Below are positions 1 to 9,100 of a stretch of DNA of 64,000 bases, one piece after another. The DNA lies in contig JAZRFM010000032.1 of the NCBI GenBank assembly GCA_045661345.1, positions 1 to 64,000 on the forward strand, in the 5' to 3' direction. The stretch comes from RUG12461 sp045661345 (GTDB lineage Bacteria; Bacillota; Clostridia; Lachnospirales; Lachnospiraceae). A program made the position numbers and the translations under genes. The notes under the pieces were generated by a model. That model saw only the letters and a list, made by a program, of their open reading frames with translations. It was not told the origin of the DNA and made no database searches. Position 1 is the stretch's first letter; every line of letters begins with the position of its first letter.

Positions 1-61
1 GGGGGGTAGACATGCCGGGAGGGCACAGGGAGCCCGGCGGGGAGCAGGTTTGTTTCTCCGC

Positions 62-90
62 TTGGAGACGGGTCAACATTATGGTATGAT
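62..90 (+). promoter_or_regulatory. Promoter for the HD-GYP/msrC pair
   Basis: A TTGGAG -35 box (62-67) and a TATGAT -10 box (85-90) are separated by 17 bases, as expected for a housekeeping sigma promoter. The start codon at 144 lies about 47 bases after the predicted transcription start. Confidence 0.6.
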
Positions 91-143
91 GTGGGGAGGA
101 AAAGGAGGAGCTTCCCGGATCGTCTTGCGGAAGCATAGAGACT

Positions 144-1043
144 ATGGATCCCATGCAGATTGTGATATATATCCTGATCCTTACAGGCGCTATCATTATG
201 GTCACAAACATCGTAAGATATGCGCGTTTCCTGAAAAGCACGAAGGACGTTCTGTCCTCCGGCGTACATCAGGACAAAGTTTGGGAATATCTTGCGCTTC
301 TGCTTCTGATTTTCTTTCTGATCGGCTATGTTTTTGTTGCAGTGTTCGGGAAACCGGATATGATGATGGCCGGGATTCTCTTCGGGGGCAGCATCTTTGT
401 GATGATCATCGTTACCCTTATTTTCCGTCTGGTAAATACCGTTAAGGAAAACTGTCTCAGCATTGCGGAGACCCTGATTGGCGTTGTGGATGCCCGGGAT
501 CCGAACCTGAAAGGGCACAGCCGGTATGTACGAAATGTCACCATGCTGCTGTTTGACTACCTTCCGGCGTCGAAGAAAGAGGGGATCAACCGGATCAGTC
601 TGGAATTTGCCTCCCTCATGCATGATGTGGGGAAGCTGGGTATTCCCGAGGAAATCCTCAACAAGCCTGCCAAGCTTACCGACGAGGAATGGGAGATCAT
701 GCGCAATCACCCCCGGCTTGGGGTGGAAATCCTGCAGCCTCTTGCCTCTTTTAAGGAGATCCTGCCCTGGATCGAATACCATCATGAAAATCTCAACGGA
801 AACGGCTATTATGCCCTCCCCGGAGATCAGATCCCGTATTCCGCCAAGATCATCGCGGTGGCAGATACCTATTCGGCCATCACCATGAGAAGATCCTATA
901 AGCCGCCCAGAGCCCATGAGGAAGCCATCGAGATCATGAAGGAAGTGGCCGGCAGCCAGCTGGACGCGGAGCTGGTTGACATTTTCTGCACGATTCCGAA
1001 GATCGAGCTGAGAGCCTGTGTACCATCGAATGTGGAGGTTTAG
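144..1043 (+). CDS. Membrane-anchored HD-GYP-type phosphohydrolase with altered GYP motif
   Basis: The N-terminus (about 1-100) has three hydrophobic segments near residues 5-24, 47-68 and 73-97. An HD-GYP-like domain follows from about residue 105. The metal-binding HD pair is at 160-161 (MHDVGKLGIP), an H-P pair is at 189-190, and HHE is at 213-215. HD-GYP proteins normally hydrolyse cyclic di-GMP. Here the signature HHExxDGxGYP reads HHENLNGNGYY, so the conserved Asp is Asn and the final Pro is Tyr; activity on cyclic di-GMP is therefore uncertain. The ATG at 144 is used because no other in-frame start follows the upstream stop and a weak GGAAG lies ten bases before it. The stop is four bases before msrC, so the two are probably cotranscribed. 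Confidence 0.85.
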   Translation: MDPMQIVIYILILTGAIIMVTNIVRYARFLKSTKDVLSSGVHQDKVWEYLALLLLIFFLIGYVFVAVFGKPDMMMAGILFGGSIFVMIIVTLIFRLVNTVKENCLSIAETLIGVVDARDPNLKGHSRYVRNVTMLLFDYLPASKKEGINRISLEFASLMHDVGKLGIPEEILNKPAKLTDEEWEIMRNHPRLGVEILQPLASFKEILPWIEYHHENLNGNGYYALPGDQIPYSAKIIAVADTYSAITMRRSYKPPRAHEEAIEIMKEVAGSQLDAELVDIFCTIPKIELRACVPSNVEV

Positions 1044-1047
1044 ACTC

Positions 1048-1518
1048 ATGACAGAGTATGCATTACTCAAGGAGCAGATAAAGGAATTTGGAGAAACGGA
1101 TCCCTGGTTTCTGCCGTTTTTATCCAATGCGGCAGCAGCACTGTATCGGTCTTTGCCGGATGTTAGTTGGGCAGGGTTTTATCTGATGCATGAGGGGAGA
1201 CTTGTGCTTGGACCGTTTCAGGGGAACCCTGCCTGTATCCACATTGCGGTGGGGAAAGGGGTCTGCGGAACAGCGGTACAGGAAAGGCGGATTGTCCGGG
1301 TGGAGGATGTACACCGGTTTCCGGGGCACATCGCCTGCGACAGCCAGAGCCGCTCCGAGATCGTGCTTCCCCTGGAAAGGGACGGGGAAATCTTCGGGGT
1401 ATTGGACATCGACAGTCCCAGGCTAAACCGGTTTTCCGAGGAAGATGAGACCGGATTGCGGGAAATTGCGGAGCTGATCCGGGAAATGATCCGCTTCCCG
1501 GACATCGTTTTCCGGTAA
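1048..1518 (+). CDS. msrC: Free methionine-(R)-sulfoxide reductase, GAF-domain type
   Basis: This 156-residue protein is essentially one GAF domain. It carries the family pattern GPFQGNPACIHI, GKGVCGTAV and FPGHIACDSQSRSEIV. Three cysteines at 63, 73 and 97 have the same 10- and 24-residue spacing as the catalytic and resolving cysteines of Escherichia coli fRMsr. The enzyme reduces free methionine-R-sulfoxide in the cytoplasm using thioredoxin, so it is an oxidative-damage repair enzyme. The ATG at 1048 has a GGAGG at 1034-1038; an upstream in-frame ATG at 1018 would overlap the HD-GYP gene and lacks such a site. A terminator follows directly. Confidence 0.92.
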   Translation: MTEYALLKEQIKEFGETDPWFLPFLSNAAAALYRSLPDVSWAGFYLMHEGRLVLGPFQGNPACIHIAVGKGVCGTAVQERRIVRVEDVHRFPGHIACDSQSRSEIVLPLERDGEIFGVLDIDSPRLNRFSEEDETGLREIAELIREMIRFPDIVFR

Positions 1519-1530
1519 GAAAATGAGCGA

Positions 1531-1561
1531 AACCCCTGCGTATTTTTCGCAGGGGTTCTTT
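1531..1561 (+). terminator. Rho-independent terminator after msrC
   Basis: Ten bases, AACCCCTGCG (1531-1540), pair with CGCAGGGGTT (1548-1557) around a T-rich loop, followed by CTTT. It lies between convergent genes and may act in both directions. Confidence 0.8.
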
Positions 1562-1583
1562 GTGCCATGTGGATCCTGAGCAT

Positions 1584-1775
1584 TCACTCCCAGAAAAGGT
1601 CGTCCAATGTTTTCCCCAGGATTTTGCAAATGCTGATACACAGATTGATCGTGGGGTTGTAATCCCCTTTTTCGATGGCGCTGATGGTTTGCCGGGAGAC
1701 GCCGGCCGCCTTCGCCAGATCATCCTGCGACAGATCCATCGCTGCGCGGGCGGATTTCAGCTTGAGATTTTTCAT
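1584..1775 (-). CDS. XRE-family helix-turn-helix transcriptional regulator
   Basis: This 63-residue protein is a single Cro/C1-type DNA-binding domain with the typical run SQDDLAKAAGVSRQTISAIE at about residues 16-35, followed by NPTINLCISICKILGKTLDD, which matches the fourth and fifth helices. It has no sensor domain. It follows a membrane-protein gene by six bases in the same direction. Such small regulator and membrane-protein pairs are common in Firmicutes, and the regulator is usually taken to control its own operon. Its target and signal cannot be read from the sequence. Identification of the fold is secure; the function is inferred from the pairing. Confidence 0.9.
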   Translation of the reverse strand: MKNLKLKSARAAMDLSQDDLAKAAGVSRQTISAIEKGDYNPTINLCISICKILGKTLDDLFWE

Positions 1776-1780
1776 AGGAC

Positions 1781-2314
1781 TTACTCCTTTTCCATTGCGG
1801 CACGGTCTGCGAAATGCTTGATCAGGAGCTCGATACCGATGACGATGAACAGGGCGGTGATCAGAAGATTCATGAAGGGAGCCTGCAGTTTGCCGTCCAC
1901 GAGCATCTGACCGTGTGTCACCGCGAGGATTCCGATCGCCAGATTGATCAGGGCGATCACGATGCAGAATATGGAGAATCTCCCGGCATGCGTATTAAGG
2001 CCGATGTATGCGCCCTTCCAGATGCAGTAGGTAACCTGTACCAGAACGCCTGCGATCACGGCCGTAAAGTGCAACACAAAATTGGTGACCGGGAGGACAA
2101 GGGTCTCCGAACTTGTCAGAACGCACATCAGCGCTTCATAGATCACGACGGTCCAGAACGCATACTGATACGCTTTGCCACGGATCTTTTGCTGCATTTC
2201 ATCGTAACGGGTTGTAAATTTCCCGTCTTTATTGAACGCTTTGACGATCATGACGGTGAGAATAACGCCGACCATGATGCCGATGGCCAGACTAAATGAT
2301 TTCCAATCAGACAT
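1781..2314 (-). CDS. Four- to five-helix integral membrane protein paired with an XRE regulator
   Basis: I do not recognise a named family with confidence. The 177-residue protein has hydrophobic segments near residues 8-25, 48-66, 74-96, 112-130 and 145-163. A charged cytoplasmic-looking stretch (about 26-47, KAFNKDGKFTTRYDEMQQKI) sits between the first two. It has no signal peptidase site, metal motif or ATPase motif. It is the first gene of a two-gene minus-strand operon with the XRE regulator and has a strong promoter (TTGACA, 17 bases, TAAGAT). The RYDEMQQKIRGKAY region resembles small regulator-linked membrane proteins seen in many Clostridia. Its role is unknown. Confidence 0.8.
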   Translation of the reverse strand: MSDWKSFSLAIGIMVGVILTVMIVKAFNKDGKFTTRYDEMQQKIRGKAYQYAFWTVVIYEALMCVLTSSETLVLPVTNFVLHFTAVIAGVLVQVTYCIWKGAYIGLNTHAGRFSIFCIVIALINLAIGILAVTHGQMLVDGKLQAPFMNLLITALFIVIGIELLIKHFADRAAMEKE

Positions 2315-2408
2315 GAGTGATACCTTCCTTTCTCATACTCTTTTACGTTGTTTGTGTGACCGGAGCCTTCGGCGGGGTGCCTCAGGCTCTTTGGAAGCTT
2401 CTGAAAGG

Positions 2409-2437
2409 ATCTTAGCACCACGGTGGAAAAATGTCAA
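2409..2437 (-). promoter_or_regulatory. Strong promoter for the membrane protein/XRE operon
   Basis: On the minus strand a perfect TTGACA (2432-2437) and TAAGAT (2409-2414) are 17 bases apart. An AT-rich tract just upstream (about 2438-2475) could be an UP element or hold a regulator site. Confidence 0.7.
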
Positions 2438-2530
2438 GTATATTTTACAAAAATATTTTCATACTTTACATTATGACGGAAAGAGTATGCATTGTGTCAA
2501 ATAAGGCTGACCGAAGGCCTTGGAAAGCGG

Positions 2531-2559
2531 TGGAAAGCGGTATTCTTTTCTGTTATGAT
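2531..2559 (+). promoter_or_regulatory. Candidate promoter for the GGDEF gene
   Basis: A TATGAT -10 box (2554-2559) lies 17 bases after a weak TGGAAA -35 box (2531-2536). The -35 region is inside a short direct repeat, GGAAAGCGGT, present twice (2522-2531 and 2532-2541). Confidence 0.45.
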
Positions 2560-2608
2560 AGGGGAGAACAATCAAACAATCACAATGCCCGGGAGGAGGC
2601 CGAAGGGT

Positions 2609-3580
2609 ATGCAAACCGAAGAGATTGTAAAGGAATACGTTGGCAATGCGATCAGAAGTCTTTATCAGATGATTCTGGAGATCAATGATGAGACGATGCA
2701 ATGCCATGTCGTGGATCATAATCCGGAGCTGTCCAATATATCCGAGACCGATTCCTTTGCGGACTTCTGCGAGGGGCTGTGTATTCATATCCATCCGGAG
2801 GACAGAGACGGCTTCCGGGGTTTCATGGATCCGGGATATTTTCCGGGTGTGCTGCAGAAAAGAGTATCCACCTCTTTTGAATGCCGGATCAGACAGGCAA
2901 ATAAGCGGTACTACTGGTCTGAAATCATCTTTTGCAATGCGACAAAGGAAGACAGCGCAGGAGGTCATGAATTCCTTTTTCTGATCAGGGATATTCATGG
3001 GTGGAAGAAGAAAGAGCTGCGGGAAGAGGCGGAGCAGAGAGCAATATTGAGAGAACTGCAGGACAGGTATGACCAGCTTTTCGAAGAAAACATGAAGGAT
3101 GCGCAGACCGGGTGCTACAACCGCAAAGGAATGCGCTATTATACGGACATGCTGCTGGAGGAAGCGGGGAAAACAGGAAAGCATCTGTTTGTCTGTGTGG
3201 CGGATTTAAACGGTCTGAAGCATTTGAATGACACCTACGGACATGCCGCCGGAGATGAGGCGATTGCGGCGGTGTCAGCGGAGCTTCTGAAAGCGGCGCC
3301 GAAGGGCTCCAGGATCGTACGCATGGGAGGCGATGAGTTTCTTCTCATAGCAGCGCTTCCGGCAGACAGCAGAGAGCCGGAAGAAATGAACGAAAAAATT
3401 GATAAGGGTCTGGAGGAGTACAATCAGGCACATCCGAATCCCTTTACCATCGGCACAAGTTATGGATGGGTCTTACTTCCGGCCAGGGAAGACATGACGG
3501 ACCTTGATGAATACATTGAGATGGCGGACGCAAAAATGTACGAGATGAAGGTACAGAGAGATCAGTACCGCAGAGATTGA
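2609..3580 (+). CDS. GGDEF diguanylate cyclase with N-terminal PAS-like region
   Basis: The C-terminal half is a GGDEF domain: DAQTGCYNRKGMRYY opens it, and the catalytic RMGGDEF is intact at about residues 238-244. It should make cyclic di-GMP from two GTP. The five-residue-upstream RxxD inhibitory site is absent (PKGS occupies that position), so the usual product inhibition is probably missing. Residues 1-130 (HIHPEDRDGF, FLFLIRDIHGWKKKE) look like a PAS sensory domain, joined to GGDEF by a charged helical linker. The chosen start is the ATG at 2609, preceded by GGGAGGAGG at 2591-2599. No transmembrane segment is visible. It stands alone, with a candidate promoter at 2531-2559. Confidence 0.9.
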   Translation: MQTEEIVKEYVGNAIRSLYQMILEINDETMQCHVVDHNPELSNISETDSFADFCEGLCIHIHPEDRDGFRGFMDPGYFPGVLQKRVSTSFECRIRQANKRYYWSEIIFCNATKEDSAGGHEFLFLIRDIHGWKKKELREEAEQRAILRELQDRYDQLFEENMKDAQTGCYNRKGMRYYTDMLLEEAGKTGKHLFVCVADLNGLKHLNDTYGHAAGDEAIAAVSAELLKAAPKGSRIVRMGGDEFLLIAALPADSREPEEMNEKIDKGLEEYNQAHPNPFTIGTSYGWVLLPAREDMTDLDEYIEMADAKMYEMKVQRDQYRRD

Positions 3581-3626
3581 GCGTTGAGGGGCCGGAGAGG
3601 ATGCCCCCGGCGCAGGAATGGCCGTC

Positions 3627-4226
3627 TCATGCGTCGAAGCGCATGGTGCCGAAAAAAGACGGACAATGAAAGTTTGGCTTGGGAAGGTCGATGAAAGCCC
3701 ATGACAGAAAGTGCCTGTGAAGGGTTTTGGTGCCGCATTTATACATGTTTGCGGCAAGCTTTCCCGTAAAGGAAAAGTCCGGCGAATACGAGCGGATAAA
3801 TGACAGGGGGATCCTGTAGGATATTTCCCACCCATCCGGCGTCCTGCCGGTTTGGATCGCAAAGGTATCTTCCGGCTCCGGCGGCAGCACACTGATACGG
3901 TCTGCACCGGAAGGACCGTATTCCGCAGTCAGGCATCCATTCGGATTGATCTCAAAATTGAAGTATTTCTGATCCCCTTCATGCAGGAAAAAGAATTCCA
4001 GACAGCTGTCTTCATAAACAGGAGACGGGGACTTGGTATGTTCCGCACGGATCTCCTTTTCCACGGCGCTTTGGTGGACATACAGGAAGTCATCGCTGTA
4101 ACAGAGCTGTCCTATCGCCCGTATCCCCGTGTCCTCGCACCATAATACCCGATCGATCGGGAGGGCAGGGATCGTGGCCCAGTCGGTTTTCCCGGATGTT
4201 TTTGTAATGGAATAGGGATGCAACAA
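3627..4226 (-). CDS. Carbohydrate-binding family 9-like protein
   Basis: This 199-residue protein has the layout of CBM9-like domains: an N-terminal strand WATIPALPIDRVLW, then YSDDFLYVHQSAVEKEIRAE, then a central EDSCLEFFF, then NFEINPNGCLTAEYGPSG and a C-terminal GKLAANMYKCG plus HFLSWAFIDLPKPNFH. The domain is the whole protein and there is no signal peptide, so it is probably cytoplasmic rather than an attached module of a secreted glycanase. Proteins like this are common in gut Clostridia and Bacteroidetes, usually without a proven ligand. It ends 46 bases from the convergent GGDEF gene and follows the YczE-like gene by four bases, so the two minus-strand genes form an operon. Confidence 0.8.
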   Translation of the reverse strand: MLHPYSITKTSGKTDWATIPALPIDRVLWCEDTGIRAIGQLCYSDDFLYVHQSAVEKEIRAEHTKSPSPVYEDSCLEFFFLHEGDQKYFNFEINPNGCLTAEYGPSGADRISVLPPEPEDTFAIQTGRTPDGWEISYRIPLSFIRSYSPDFSFTGKLAANMYKCGTKTLHRHFLSWAFIDLPKPNFHCPSFFGTMRFDA

Positions 4227-4230
4227 TCTG

Positions 4231-4923
4231 TCAACCCCCTTCCCTTGGCGTTGCTTTGCCGTTTAAAAAAGGCTCTGCGACTTTTTTCCGGAAAAATGCA
4301 ATGAGGGGTCCCATGAAAAAAGCGGTGATGATGGTACCGACCCCGGGGAGGATCCCGAAGAGAAAACCGATGCCGGTTACGATGAGATCCGAGATAATAC
4401 GCACGATCCGGAAATCCCAGGGCTTTTTCTCCGACAGGGCGAGGGCAATGGCGTCATAGGTCGATACGCCGAGATTGCCGGTAAAATAGAACGCGGATGC
4501 AAAGCACATGATGACAATGGCAACGAGAAGAAACAGAATCCTGATCGCAAGCCCCGGATCCGGGAGAAGCTTATGCCAGATGGCATAAGAAAAATCCACC
4601 ACATAACCGAGAAGAAACAGATTGATGAAGGTGGCGATCCCGATTTTTTTCCGATCAAGGAAAAAGTCGAAGACAAGCAGGATCAGATTGATGATCATGT
4701 AAACGGTTCCGTAGGAAAGCACCGGGTTGCCGGGGTCATATTCCGTAAGGAGCCGGATCCCCTGCCCGGTTTTGAGAAATTGAAGCTGGTTCCAGATCCC
4801 GTGCGCAAATACCTGAAAGGGATCCATGCCCAGCGATGAAAATTGAAACATACCGACCGAAAAGCCCGCAAGCAACACGCCGGTGATCGTCATAAAGATT
4901 CTTTTCTTCAGCATGGTCTGCAT
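4231..4923 (-). CDS. YczE/YitT-like integral membrane protein
   Basis: The 230-residue protein starts with a short basic tail (LKKRIF), then GVLLAGFSVGMFQFSSLGMDPFQ, the hallmark of the YczE/YyaS family, and has about five to six membrane helices. GNLGVSTYDAIALALSEKK near residues 148-166 is the second family motif. Function is not established; in Bacillus subtilis yczE lies next to the surfactin locus and affects antibiotic production. Start choice is uncertain: ATGs at 4923 and 4914 both lack a Shine-Dalgarno site, and a TATAAT on the minus strand (4922-4927) overlaps the first, so a leaderless start at 4914 is possible. It is divergent from sbcD. Confidence 0.82.
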   Translation of the reverse strand: MQTMLKKRIFMTITGVLLAGFSVGMFQFSSLGMDPFQVFAHGIWNQLQFLKTGQGIRLLTEYDPGNPVLSYGTVYMIINLILLVFDFFLDRKKIGIATFINLFLLGYVVDFSYAIWHKLLPDPGLAIRILFLLVAIVIMCFASAFYFTGNLGVSTYDAIALALSEKKPWDFRIVRIISDLIVTGIGFLFGILPGVGTIITAFFMGPLIAFFRKKVAEPFLNGKATPREGG

Positions 4924-4944
4924 TATATCATAAACCGCTCTGTA

Positions 4945-4974
4945 TTTACACCCCTATCTTTCTCCTGTTATCAT
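4945..4974 (+). promoter_or_regulatory. Promoter for sbcD-sbcC
   Basis: TTTACA (4945-4950) and TATCAT (4969-4974) are 18 bases apart, about 60 bases before the sbcD start. Immediately upstream is the start of a divergent gene. Confidence 0.55.
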
Positions 4975-5033
4975 GAACAAAAAGAGCATTTACATTTACA
5001 TCAGGATCACGTCCGGACAGCGAAGGAGGTCAA

Positions 5034-6191
5034 ATGAAACTGTTACATCTGGCGGATTTACACCTGGGGAGGTCCCTCGGAGACTTTGACCTGACCGGGG
5101 ATCAAAGATTTATTCTGGAGCAGATCATTGATCTGACACGGCGGGAATCGGTGGATGCCGTTCTGATCGCGGGAGACGTCTATGACAAGTCCGTTCCCAG
5201 CGAGGCGGCAACAAGGCTTCTGGATTTCTTTCTGAGCAGCCTCTCCGAGGAGGGTGTGGCCGTCTTTCTCATCAGCGGCAATCATGACTCCGACGACCGT
5301 CTTCAATACGGGAGCAGTCTGTTCAAATCCCAGCATATTTTTATCTCCGCTGTTTTTGACGGAACCCTGCAAAAGCAGTCCCTATCCGATGCATACGGAG
5401 AGATGGAGATTTATATGCTTCCCTTTGTCAAGGCATCCCAGGTCAGGCACTATTATCCCGGGGAAGCAATGGAGACCTATGAGGATGCGGTGCGTCTTGT
5501 TCTTTCCCATGCCGCCATCGACAGGACGAAGAGAAATCTGCTGATCGCCCACCAGTTCGTCGCAGGCCGGGGAGAGGATCCGGCGCTGGGAGGATCGGAG
5601 GGCGCCGGGACACAGAGTGTGGGATTGGTGGAAAAGATCGGTTACGGATGCTTTGATGACTTTGATTATGTGGCACTGGGGCATATTCATTCGCCCCAGA
5701 GCGTGGGGCGGCAAGAGATCCGCTATGCGGGGTCGCCCCTGAAATATTCCCTCAGCGAGGTATATAACGAGAAGTCCGTGCCCCTCATCACCTGCGGAGA
5801 AAAAGGGGATGTGAAAATCGACCTGATCCCCCTGAAGCCCATGCGGGATGTACGGCATATCAAAGGGAAACTGGAGGAGCTTTTGAACAGGGAAAATGTC
5901 AGGGAACCGGAGGATTTTATCTATGCGACGCTGACGGACGAGGACATGATCAATGATGCCATGGGGATTCTCCAGCAGGTCTATCCGAATACGGTAAAGA
6001 TCGATTATGACAATTCCCATACGAGAGCGGTGGAACAGGTCGACATTTCCGCCATGGCGGAGCACAGATCCTTTTCGGAGCTGATCGGTGATTTTTACCG
6101 GCTGATGTATGGAAGTGAGATCTCCGGGGAGGAGATGGAAATCATGCGCATGGCCGCAAGAGAGGCAGGTGTGATGGATGAAACCGACTAA
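5034..6191 (+). CDS. sbcD: Exonuclease SbcCD, nuclease subunit D
   Basis: SbcD is the Mre11-type manganese-dependent nuclease of the SbcCD complex, which opens DNA hairpins and trims double-strand ends. The five phosphoesterase motifs are in order: HLADLHLG at residues 5-12, AGDVYD near 46-51, SGNHDSDDR near 82-90, then AHQF near 170 and GHIHSPQ near 216-222. The C-terminal 110 residues are the capping region. The 385-residue length is normal. An AAGGAGG at 5024-5030 precedes the ATG. The last codons overlap the sbcC start by 14 bases, so the two subunits are translationally coupled. Confidence 0.96.
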   Translation: MKLLHLADLHLGRSLGDFDLTGDQRFILEQIIDLTRRESVDAVLIAGDVYDKSVPSEAATRLLDFFLSSLSEEGVAVFLISGNHDSDDRLQYGSSLFKSQHIFISAVFDGTLQKQSLSDAYGEMEIYMLPFVKASQVRHYYPGEAMETYEDAVRLVLSHAAIDRTKRNLLIAHQFVAGRGEDPALGGSEGAGTQSVGLVEKIGYGCFDDFDYVALGHIHSPQSVGRQEIRYAGSPLKYSLSEVYNEKSVPLITCGEKGDVKIDLIPLKPMRDVRHIKGKLEELLNRENVREPEDFIYATLTDEDMINDAMGILQQVYPNTVKIDYDNSHTRAVEQVDISAMAEHRSFSELIGDFYRLMYGSEISGEEMEIMRMAAREAGVMDETD

Positions 6192-9100
6192 GCTGATCAT
6201 CAGTGCATTCGGTCCCTATGCGGGGCTGGTTCCGGAAATCAGGTTCGATCAGTTTGAGGAAAAGGGACTGTTTCTGATCTCCGGAGACACGGGGGCCGGG
6301 AAGACCACCATCTTTGATGCCATCTGCTATGCCCTGTTCGGGACCACCAGCGGTACCTACAGAGATGCCAGGAATCTTCGCAGCGAATACGCGGATCCCG
6401 ATACGGAGAGCTTCGTTGATTTTTATTTCTCCCATCAGGGGAGAGCCTGCCATGTGTGGCGGCAGCCTTCCTACCAGCGAAAAAAGCAGCGGGGGAGCGG
6501 CGTGATCACGGAAAAAGAAAAGGCTGTGCTCTACCAGGAGGGAAAGACGCCCGTCGAAGGACTGACGCAGGTGAACGGGGCGGTGAAAGACCTGCTGCAT
6601 ATTGATGAGAAGCAGTTCAAGCAGATCGTCATGATCGCCCAGGGGGAGTTCTGGGAGCTGTTAAACGCAAAGACGGAGCAGAGGACGGAGATTCTGCGCT
6701 CGATTTTTCTGACAGGCGGCTACAAGAATATCGAATATAAATTAAAGGACAGGATGGATGCAAGCTTCCGGATCAAAAATGATGCGGAGCGGAGTATTCT
6801 GCAGTACTTTGCGGATGTCAGGGCGGATGCGGACAGCGCTTGCCGTGAGGAGCTGGAGGAGCTTCAAAACAGGGCGGGGGGTTCCGGGAGCGCATGGAAT
6901 CTGCCCGAGCTCCTGTCTGCCCTTGAGAGGATCATAGACGCTGACAGAAAAAGTCTGAAGGAGACGGACCGGGAACTGAGCAGGGCAGGGGAGGCGTTCA
7001 AAGAGAATCAGGAGGCGCTGGCGACAGCCGAAACGAATAACGGGTTTCTCGAGCGCCTTTTGGCACTGCAGAAGGAAGCGGGGGAATTAGAGGAGAGGAA
7101 GACCCGGGTGGAGGATCTTGCCGGCACGCTGACAAGACAGAAGGCAGCGACCCATGAGGTGAATCCGGCCTATGTATCCTGGTGTGCGAAGTGCGACGAG
7201 CTTAACCAGACGAGGGAAGCCATCAGGAAAGCAGAAGAGGAAAAGGAGCGGGCCGTAAAGACTTCTGAAGAGAAGGCAGGGAAACTCGCCGAGGCGGAGG
7301 GCCGCAGAGAAGAGCTGGAAGAGCTGAGGATTTTGATCAATAAAATCACGGAGGAGGAGCCCAGGTATCGGCAGCGGGAACAGCTGATCAAAAGCCTGGG
7401 GGGCCTTCAGAAAACCGGGGAAGAGCTCCGGGAAAAAGAAGAAAAGAGAAAGAACAGGGAAGAAGCGCTAAAAAGCAGAATGGCATCCCTGAAGGAAACG
7501 ATTGCCGACCTGAAGGACAGGCCGGCCAAACTGCAGGGTGCACAGACGGAGGGAAAGGAGCTTGCAAACCTCCTGGGAGCCATCGCGGATATTCTCGGGC
7601 AGCAGAGCAGGGAACGTGACCGGAAAAGGAAGACCCTGCACGAAAACCGGGAGAAGTATCAGGCTGCGTTTGCGGCGTATGAGGAGGCAGTGAAGGCACG
7701 CCTGGAGGCGGAAAGAATCCTGGGAAACTGCAGAGCCGGGATTCTGGCAAAGGGTCTGTCGGAGGGTGAAAAATGTCCGGTGTGCGGCTCGACACATCAC
7801 CCGGCCCTTGCGAAGCTGCCGCCGCAGTCCATGACGGAGGAGAAGTACGAGGCATTTCGGGAAAGGGAGGAACATTTGCAGGAAGCAAAAGCGTTTGCCA
7901 ATACCGAAGCGGAAAAAGCAAAAACCGCTGTCGAAGCACTGGAAGAGCAGATGCGCACGGCAATCATTGTCTGTCTGGAAAACGGGAGCCTTGCCATGGA
8001 CAGCAGCGGGGAGAGTCTGGATGACCTGCTTGCGCGTCTTCAGACAGCAAAAGAGAAGGTGGAGGAAAAACGCAGGGAGAACGAAGAACTCGTAAAGACG
8101 CTGGAAAAAGAATGCGAGTTCCTGCTGAAGGCCGAGTCGGAGCTGGAGGACGCGGCAGGGAAAGAGACGGAAATGCTCGCGGAAGAGAAGGAGAGGCTCG
8201 AGACCGAGAGGAGAGAGACAGAGTCTGCCATTACGGAACAGACCGCCACGCTTCAGGCATTAAAGGGGCTGCGCTTTGAGGATTGGGAAAGAGCCGGTGC
8301 CGAACGAACGCGCTCGGAAGCCCGGGAAAAAGAGATCACGGAACACCTGCATACCGCAAGCGAGGAACAGAAAAAAGCGGAGAATGCGCTGGTGGCCATC
8401 GACGCGGAAATCAGAACGCTGCAATCCAATCTGGAGAAACAGAAGACGGATGAGCAGTCCCTGCGGGAGGCTCTTGAAACACAGCTGACAGCTCACGGAT
8501 TTGGTACGGAAGAAGAGATGCGGCAGTTCGTTGTGGACAGGGAAGAACTGTCGCAGGCGGAGGAGCAGGTGAATCAGTACCGGCAGGCGGTTGCGGCCAA
8601 TCAAAAGCAGCTGGCGCAGGCAAAGGCTGATGCGGCAGGAAAGAAGCCGGTGGATGTCGAGGCATTGCGTGCCGCCTGCATCGCCATGGAGGCGCAGGTG
8701 AATGAGATCAGAGAGGTGCGGAATGCCGTCGCAAACAGGATTGCCAATAATCAAGAGAAACAGAAGAATATGCTGTCCCGACAGAAGGAATACGAGGATG
8801 CCAAAAAAGAAAACGGAATCTGCCGGCGGCTTTATGACCTTGTAAAAGGGACCACCGGAAACGGGAAAATCACACTGGAGCAGTATATACAGGCGGCGGG
8901 CTTTGACGGGATCATTGCTGCCGCAAACAGGCGGCTCCTTCCGATGAGTGAAGGACAGTACGAGCTGTTCAGACAGGAGGATTCCCTCGGGAAGAAGAGC
9001 AACAATTTTCTTGATCTGGAGGTGCTCGATCATTACACGGGCCACAGAAGGCCGGTGGGGAATCTGTCCGGCGGAGAGAGCTTTAAGGCCTCTCTCAGCC

